Part shown: in pieces, positions 6,462 through 10,584 of the stretch
How positions within the stretch are numbered: the first letter of the stretch is position 1
How the letters are laid out: each line of letters opens with the position of its first letter
Assembly: GCA_026400415.1 (NCBI GenBank)
Contig: JAPLPA010000172.1
Location: forward strand, 678-11,261
Reading direction: 5' to 3'
Source: Afipia sp.
GTDB lineage: Bacteria; Pseudomonadota; Alphaproteobacteria; Rhizobiales; Xanthobacteraceae
Length of the DNA: 10,584 nucleotides
Translations under genes and position numbers: made by a program
Notes under the pieces: generated by a model
What the model was told of the DNA's origin: nothing
Database searches by the model: none
What the model saw: only the letters and a program-made list of their open reading frames with translations

Positions 6462-6732
6462 TCGGACATGTTTGCAAATTGTTCCCGGCGTTTATTTAAA
6501 ACGCGCGGAAAGACGTCGTCGAGATTTGTATGATGGAGCGAATTTAGGCAAGCAGTTTGGGTCGGCAATTGTGCGGCGCAATGGGTGCATGTTCCGGGCG
6601 AGGACGCAGTTTTCCGCCTCATACCAATGTCTAAGTCAGATCCCGTCGCGTGCGATCTTTCTTGAGACCGCGGGTTGACCGCAACGATTCATCCGTCCAC
6701 TTTCCCGCCAAATTCACATGAGGAAATTTTTT
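6462..6732. other. Divergent intergenic region before the TRAP operon
   Basis: No gene is supported in this stretch between the membrane-anchored protein (-) and the TAXI protein (+). Short open frames here overlap each other on both strands and lack ribosome-binding sites and family signatures. TTGAGA (6662-6667) and TTGACC (6675-6680) are possible -35 elements for the TRAP operon, but neither has a convincing -10 at 16-18 bp, so I do not call a promoter. No operator palindrome stands out. Confidence 0.5.
6721..6726 (+). promoter_or_regulatory. Ribosome-binding site of the TAXI gene
   Basis: AGGAAA lies between two in-frame ATGs, at 6718 and 6733, with six bases between it and the second. 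It decides the start in favour of 6733, which gives a clean Lys-rich signal peptide beginning MKK. The upstream ATG at 6718 has no such site. Confidence 0.75.
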
Positions 6733-7680
6733 ATGAAGAAGACTCTGATCGTCGCTATAACCGCGGCTGCGGCAGTGATGGCTTCGCCTGCCGCACATGC
6801 CCAACAATTCATCAACATCCTGACGGGCGGAACATCCGGAGTTTATTATCCGCTCGGCGTTGCCATCGGTAAAATCTACGGCGACAAAATTCCGAATGTG
6901 AAGACGCAGGTGCAGGCCACCAAGGCGTCGGTTGAAAATCTCAATTTGATCGAGCAAGGGCGCGGCGAGCTTGCATTCACGCTGGGTGACTCCCTGAAAG
7001 CAGCAATCGAAGGCGACGAGGAGGCTGGCTTCAAGACGAAGCTGACCAAGCTGCGCACCATCGGCGCGATCTACCCGAACTACATCCAGATCGTCGCCAC
7101 TGCCGATAGCGGCGTCAAGACTTTGGCTGACCTCAAGGGCAAAACACTCTCGGTCGGCGCGCCCAAATCAGGCACCGAACTGAACTCGCGCGCGATCCTG
7201 AAAGCGGCAGGTCTGAGCTACAAGGATCTCAGCAAGGTCGAGTATCTGCCATTCGCTGAATCGGTGGACCTTATGAAAAACCGCCAGCTCAACGCGACGC
7301 TTCAGTCGGCAGGCCTTGGCGTGGCCTCGCTGAAGGATTTGTCGAGTTCGACGGACATCGTGGTCGTGGCGGTCCCGAAAGAGGCCGTGGACAGGATCGG
7401 CCCGCCGTTCATCTCGGTTATCATTCCGGCCAATACCTACACCGGCCAGAAAGCCGACGTGCCAACCGCGGCGGTGGTGAACTATCTGGTCACCAGTTCG
7501 GATGTGACCGACGATGTTGCCTACCAGATGACCAAGCTCATTTACGAGTCGCTGCCGGAGCTTGCGAACTCGCATGTTGCCGGCAAGGAGATCAAGCTTG
7601 AGACGGCGGCGATGGGAAGCCCTGCGCCGCTGCATCCGGGCGCGATCAAATATTACAAGGAAAAGGGTCTGATTAAGTAA
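6733..7680 (+). CDS. TAXI-family TRAP transporter solute-binding protein
   Basis: The periplasmic binding protein of a tripartite ATP-independent periplasmic (TRAP) transporter, 315 residues, of the TAXI (TRAP-associated extracytoplasmic immunogenic) type. Residues 1-23 are a signal peptide with a likely AHA cleavage before QQF. The mature protein opens with the TAXI hallmark ILTGGTSGVYYPLG (29-42). It then has two periplasmic-binding-protein lobes, with KTLADLKGKTLSVGAPKSGT marking the second lobe's phosphate-loop-like turn. It ends with a domain carrying HPGAIKYYKEKG, conserved in this family. TAXI proteins bind small acids such as glutamate, glutamine or 2-oxoglutarate in the few studied cases; the ligand here cannot be read off. 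It leads the operon with the fused permease and DUF1850 gene downstream. The start is set by the AGGAAA site at 6721. Confidence 0.93.
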   Translation: MKKTLIVAITAAAAVMASPAAHAQQFINILTGGTSGVYYPLGVAIGKIYGDKIPNVKTQVQATKASVENLNLIEQGRGELAFTLGDSLKAAIEGDEEAGFKTKLTKLRTIGAIYPNYIQIVATADSGVKTLADLKGKTLSVGAPKSGTELNSRAILKAAGLSYKDLSKVEYLPFAESVDLMKNRQLNATLQSAGLGVASLKDLSSSTDIVVVAVPKEAVDRIGPPFISVIIPANTYTGQKADVPTAAVVNYLVTSSDVTDDVAYQMTKLIYESLPELANSHVAGKEIKLETAAMGSPAPLHPGAIKYYKEKGLIK

Positions 7681-7707
7681 GGCCCGTTTCGGCAGGAGAT
7701 TCGACAC

Positions 7708-7731
7708 GATGGCCGGGCTTGCCCGGCCATC
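7708..7731 (+). promoter_or_regulatory. Strong intercistronic hairpin
   Basis: GATGGCCGGG (7708-7717) and CCCGGCCATC (7722-7731) form a perfect ten-base-pair stem with a CTTG tetraloop, 28 bp after the TAXI stop and 44 bp before the permease start. No T-run follows, so it is not a classical terminator. A hairpin here can stabilise the upstream message and lower expression of the permease relative to the binding protein, as in other binding-protein operons. Near-identical GC-rich hairpins are very common in Bradyrhizobium-type genomes (recalled, not searched). Confidence 0.7.
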
Positions 7732-7774
7732 GGCGTAATGTGGTAATGAAACATTCCCTCAAGGACCGATACCC

Positions 7775-9892
7775 ATGCTGCAAGAACCCAGCACCGAAGA
7801 AAAAATCAAAGTCGATCTCGATAATTTCGAGCATGGCTTTCCGGATGGTTTCGGACCCGGCAATTGGGGCCATCTGGCCTATGTGATCGGCATAGCGTTC
7901 GCCACGTTCCAGATTTTTATTGCAGCCTATAATTTTCTTCCGAGCCAAGCGGTGCGCGGTATCCATGTTGGATTTCTGATTCTTCTCACTTACGGTCTCG
8001 TCGCCAACTTCACAGCCAAGACCGACACGCAGCGCGCCATCGGATGGATCGTCGGAGCGATCGGATTCTTCTGCGGGCTTTATCAATATCTTTTCTACGC
8101 TGAGCTTATTCAGCGCGACGGCGATCCGACGAAACTGGATCTCGTGGTCGGCACGGTGCTGGCGGTGATGATATTCGACGGCGTGCGCCGTCTGATGGGT
8201 TCGGCGCTGCCGTGGATGTGCGGCGCGTGTCTGGCTTACTGGTTTTTGGGGCAATATCTTCCCGCGCCGCTCAATCATCGTGGCTATGCGTTCGATCAGG
8301 TCATCACGCATCTGTCTTATGGCACCGAAGGCTTTTACGGCGTGCCGATTTATGTGTCGGCGACCTACATCTTCCTTTTTATTCTGTTCGGCTCGTTCCT
8401 CGAGCGTGCTGGCATGATCAAACTGTTCACCGACGTGTCACTCGGCCTTTTCGGCGGCACGCGCGGCGGGCCCGCCAAAGTTGCGGTTGTGGCGTCCGGC
8501 ATGATGGGCACGATCTCGGGTTCTGGTGTCGCCAATGTCGTCACGGTCGGACAATTCACGATTCCGCTGATGATAAAATTCGGCTATCGCCGCGCATTTG
8601 CAGCCGGCGTCGAAGCAACGGCATCGATGGGCGGACAGATCATGCCGCCGGTGATGGGCGCGGTCGCGTTCATCATGGCGGAAACTCTCGGCGTCCAGTA
8701 TTCGGAGATCGTCAAAGCGGCGGTCATTCCTGCGGTTCTGTATTTCGCATCCGCATTCTGGATGGTGCATCTCGAAGCCGGCAAATACGGCCTCGTCGGC
8801 ATGAAGAAGGCCGAGATTCCGAATGCGTGGAAAGCCCTTGTCGATGGCTGGTTCCTGGTGCTGCCGCTGGCCGCGCTCGTCTACATGCTGTTCGAAGGCT
8901 TCACGCCGCTTTATGCAGGCAGCATGGGACTTGGTCTCACGGTGGCGCTCATTCTTGGTGCCAGCATCGTTCTGGGATTTTCCAACACCGTACTGCGTTA
9001 CATTTTCTGGATCGGCCTTGCACTGGTTGCGGGTTCGCTGGTTCACCTTGGTGGCGGCACGCCGGATATCCGTTATGTCGCTGCTGTTGTGGCCGGCCTC
9101 GTCCTGATCGCCGCGATCACGCGCGGCGGCCGTGCGACGCTCACTGCCTGCCGCGACTCGCTCGCCGACAGCGCCAAGTCCGCCCTCACTGTCGGTATGG
9201 CCTGCGCCATCGTCGGCACCATCATCGGGATGATGACGCAAACCGGCGTCGGCACAATCTTCGGAAGCTGGGTGATCGGTCTCGGCGCGAAGTCGCTGTT
9301 CCTGGCACTCATCATGACCATGCTGCTGTCCATTTTGCTCGGCACGGGAATCCCTACGATTCCCACATACATCATTGTTGCGGCGCTGGCCGCGCCCGCG
9401 CTTTACAAGCTCGGTGTACCGCTGATCGTCAGTCACATGTTTGCGTTCTACTACGGCATCATGGCTGACCTTTCGCCGCCGGTTGCGTTGGCCGCGTTAG
9501 CGGCTGCACCTATCGCAAAGGAAAATCCCGACAAGATCGGATGGGAAGCGATGCGGATCGCGCTCGCCGGTTACGTCATTCCGTTTATCGCGGTCTATTC
9601 GCCTGCCCTGATGTTGCAGAACGGCGATCCGCGTGCGTTGGAACTCGGATTCTACGGCGCGGTGGTTTATGCGTCGATCAAGGCTTTGATCGCCATCGGG
9701 CTGTTCGGCATGGTTGCGATCGGATTTCTGTTTACCCGCATGACTCTAGTCGAACGTGTTCTGTCGTTTGTCGCAGCCTTATTCCTGCTCGGAGAATTCG
9801 ATTACAGCGATCCGCTTGGCCTTGCGCTTGCGATAGGTGTTGTCATCTGGCAATGGCGCAAGCGGCCTGCGCCGACCGCCGCGACGGCGTAA
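7775..9892 (+). CDS. TRAP transporter fused permease (4TM/12TM)
   Basis: The inner-membrane component of a TAXI-type TRAP transporter, 705 residues, with the small (DctQ-like) and large (DctM-like) subunits fused in one chain. Residues 30-140 contain four hydrophobic segments that match the small subunit. The remainder is the large-subunit ion-transporter domain, with signatures GTISGSGVANVVTVGQ (from about 245), ATASMGGQIMPPVMGA, GTGIPTIPTYI (from about 523) and ADLSPPVALAALAAAPIA. Uptake is driven by a cation gradient rather than ATP. The ATG at 7775 has AAGGA (7761-7765) upstream. The length is normal for the 4TM/12TM family. It follows the TAXI gene by 94 bp, and its TAA stop is three bases from the DUF1850 start. 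The partner genes confirm the call; the substrate is unknown. Confidence 0.95.
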   Translation: MLQEPSTEEKIKVDLDNFEHGFPDGFGPGNWGHLAYVIGIAFATFQIFIAAYNFLPSQAVRGIHVGFLILLTYGLVANFTAKTDTQRAIGWIVGAIGFFCGLYQYLFYAELIQRDGDPTKLDLVVGTVLAVMIFDGVRRLMGSALPWMCGACLAYWFLGQYLPAPLNHRGYAFDQVITHLSYGTEGFYGVPIYVSATYIFLFILFGSFLERAGMIKLFTDVSLGLFGGTRGGPAKVAVVASGMMGTISGSGVANVVTVGQFTIPLMIKFGYRRAFAAGVEATASMGGQIMPPVMGAVAFIMAETLGVQYSEIVKAAVIPAVLYFASAFWMVHLEAGKYGLVGMKKAEIPNAWKALVDGWFLVLPLAALVYMLFEGFTPLYAGSMGLGLTVALILGASIVLGFSNTVLRYIFWIGLALVAGSLVHLGGGTPDIRYVAAVVAGLVLIAAITRGGRATLTACRDSLADSAKSALTVGMACAIVGTIIGMMTQTGVGTIFGSWVIGLGAKSLFLALIMTMLLSILLGTGIPTIPTYIIVAALAAPALYKLGVPLIVSHMFAFYYGIMADLSPPVALAALAAAPIAKENPDKIGWEAMRIALAGYVIPFIAVYSPALMLQNGDPRALELGFYGAVVYASIKALIAIGLFGMVAIGFLFTRMTLVERVLSFVAALFLLGEFDYSDPLGLALAIGVVIWQWRKRPAPTAATA

Positions 9893-9895
9893 TCC

Positions 9896-10584
9896 TTGAG
9901 CCTCTGTCTCGCATCGGCGGGCGTGGTCAAAGCGCTGGCCGTGACGGCGTTCACGCTGTCATGGGTGCACTCGGTCGAGAAGATCGAATGGCAAGAAGAC
10001 TGGCGCGTTACCTCGCAAGGACTCCAGATCGTGCAGGCGCGCGTAAAAGGTTCAGGCGCGGGCATGGAGCCGCCGCCCGATGCGCGGCTTGTGGATGGAT
10101 TCTTCCGATGGAAGCCGCAACGCCCGGCGCTGCCTGAAGTCGTACTCGGCAATTCCGGCCTCGCAGGCGAATGGCGAATCTGCACGGATGGCAAGTGTCA
10201 GGACTTGTCCTTAATTCTTGGCCGCTCTGTTGGCACCGGCACGACGACGATGAGCGTCTGCAATGACGGTAACGCGGCAGTCCCTCCAGCGCTCGACGCA
10301 AGGGCGCTAACGGCGCGCGGCGAGGGATTCAACGCCAAAGGCGATATCGACCGCGCCATTGCGGATTACGACGCCGCCCTGAAAATCGATCCGGGCTCAG
10401 TGGAGGCGCTCAATAGCCGCGCAATGGCATGGCGCGCCAAAGGCGACCGCCGCCGCGCGCTGGCCGATCTCGACGCGGCTTTGAGACTGAAGCCGGATTT
10501 CGAGGTGGCGCGCGCCAACCGCAAGGTCCTGTTTCAGGAAATCGAGCGTGCCGGCGCGCATATGCCGCTGAAGCCGCCCGCGCA
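9896..10584 (+). CDS. DUF1850 protein fused to TPR repeats, partial
   Basis: The frame is open from the permease stop to the window end (229 complete codons), so the 3' end is missing. Residues 1-125 match DUF1850: an N-terminal MSLCLASAG, TLSWVHSVEK (His25), GSGAGME (52-58) and WRICTDGKC (Cys96, Cys101), closing at about Cys122. DUF1850 proteins usually sit next to fused TRAP permeases and have no known function. After a short linker, residues 138-171 and 172-205 form two TPR repeats (AKGDIDRAIADYDAALKIDP and AKGDRRRALADLDAALRLKP), which are protein-binding helical pairs. I chose the TTG at 9896 because it restores the conserved MSLCL start; GTG at 9923 is the alternative. No ribosome-binding site is visible, so translation probably depends on coupling to the permease. 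The TPR part is unexpected for this family. Confidence 0.8.
   Translation, partial: MSLCLASAGVVKALAVTAFTLSWVHSVEKIEWQEDWRVTSQGLQIVQARVKGSGAGMEPPPDARLVDGFFRWKPQRPALPEVVLGNSGLAGEWRICTDGKCQDLSLILGRSVGTGTTTMSVCNDGNAAVPPALDARALTARGEGFNAKGDIDRAIADYDAALKIDPGSVEALNSRAMAWRAKGDRRRALADLDAALRLKPDFEVARANRKVLFQEIERAGAHMPLKPPA

Noticed and set aside
6448..6678. 76-codon + strand frame in the intergenic region before the TRAP operon
   Set aside because: It has no ribosome-binding site, overlaps the start of the - strand gene and has no recognisable composition or motif.
8212..9468. Long open frames on both strands overlapping the TRAP permease (8212-9468 on +, 8438-9436 on -)
   Set aside because: They are shadows of the permease produced by its GC-rich codons. 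Their products are low-complexity Arg/His/Cys-rich strings with no family signature, while the permease frame has many conserved motifs.

Overview
The window looks like chromosomal DNA of an alphaproteobacterium of the order Hyphomicrobiales, most likely the Bradyrhizobium/Rhodopseudomonas/Afipia group (Nitrobacteraceae). This rests on the protein families, on the block UPF0262 - low-molecular-weight phosphatase - Maf - YacG - tRNA-Phe (remembered from that group), and on short GC-rich palindromes typical of these genomes. It has no CRISPR array, no transposase or integrase, and no rRNA. Organism assignment is inference, since no search was run.

Region 1 (1-1821, + strand) is a housekeeping block. 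It holds the 3' end of a UPF0262 gene, a phosphatase of the low-molecular-weight tyrosine phosphatase fold, a Maf nucleotide pyrophosphatase, the zinc protein YacG, and tRNA-Phe(GAA) with its own promoter. A rhizobial-type palindromic repeat sits exactly at the UPF0262/phosphatase junction and creates a misleading upstream GTG start.

Region 2 (1826-3786, - strand) is a two-gene operon running towards the tRNA. An acyl-CoA thioesterase of the TesB-like double-hotdog type overlaps, by ATGA, a secreted protein with a lysozyme-like signature. The divergent intergenic region 3787-4024 holds a candidate promoter, a 13-bp operator-like palindrome and one perfect DnaA box.

Region 3 (4025-6449) holds a 68-residue orphan protein (+) that converges on two - strand genes: a membrane-anchored periplasmic protein of unknown function and an EntS-like (MFS_3) exporter.

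Region 4 (6733-10584, + strand) is a TRAP transporter operon of the TAXI type: periplasmic binding protein, strong intercistronic hairpin, fused 4TM/12TM permease, then a DUF1850 gene. DUF1850 is the usual small companion of this permease. Here its frame runs on without a stop into at least two TPR repeats and leaves the window open. This DUF1850-TPR fusion is the most unusual thing in the window. The remaining genes are ordinary family members or small orphans.
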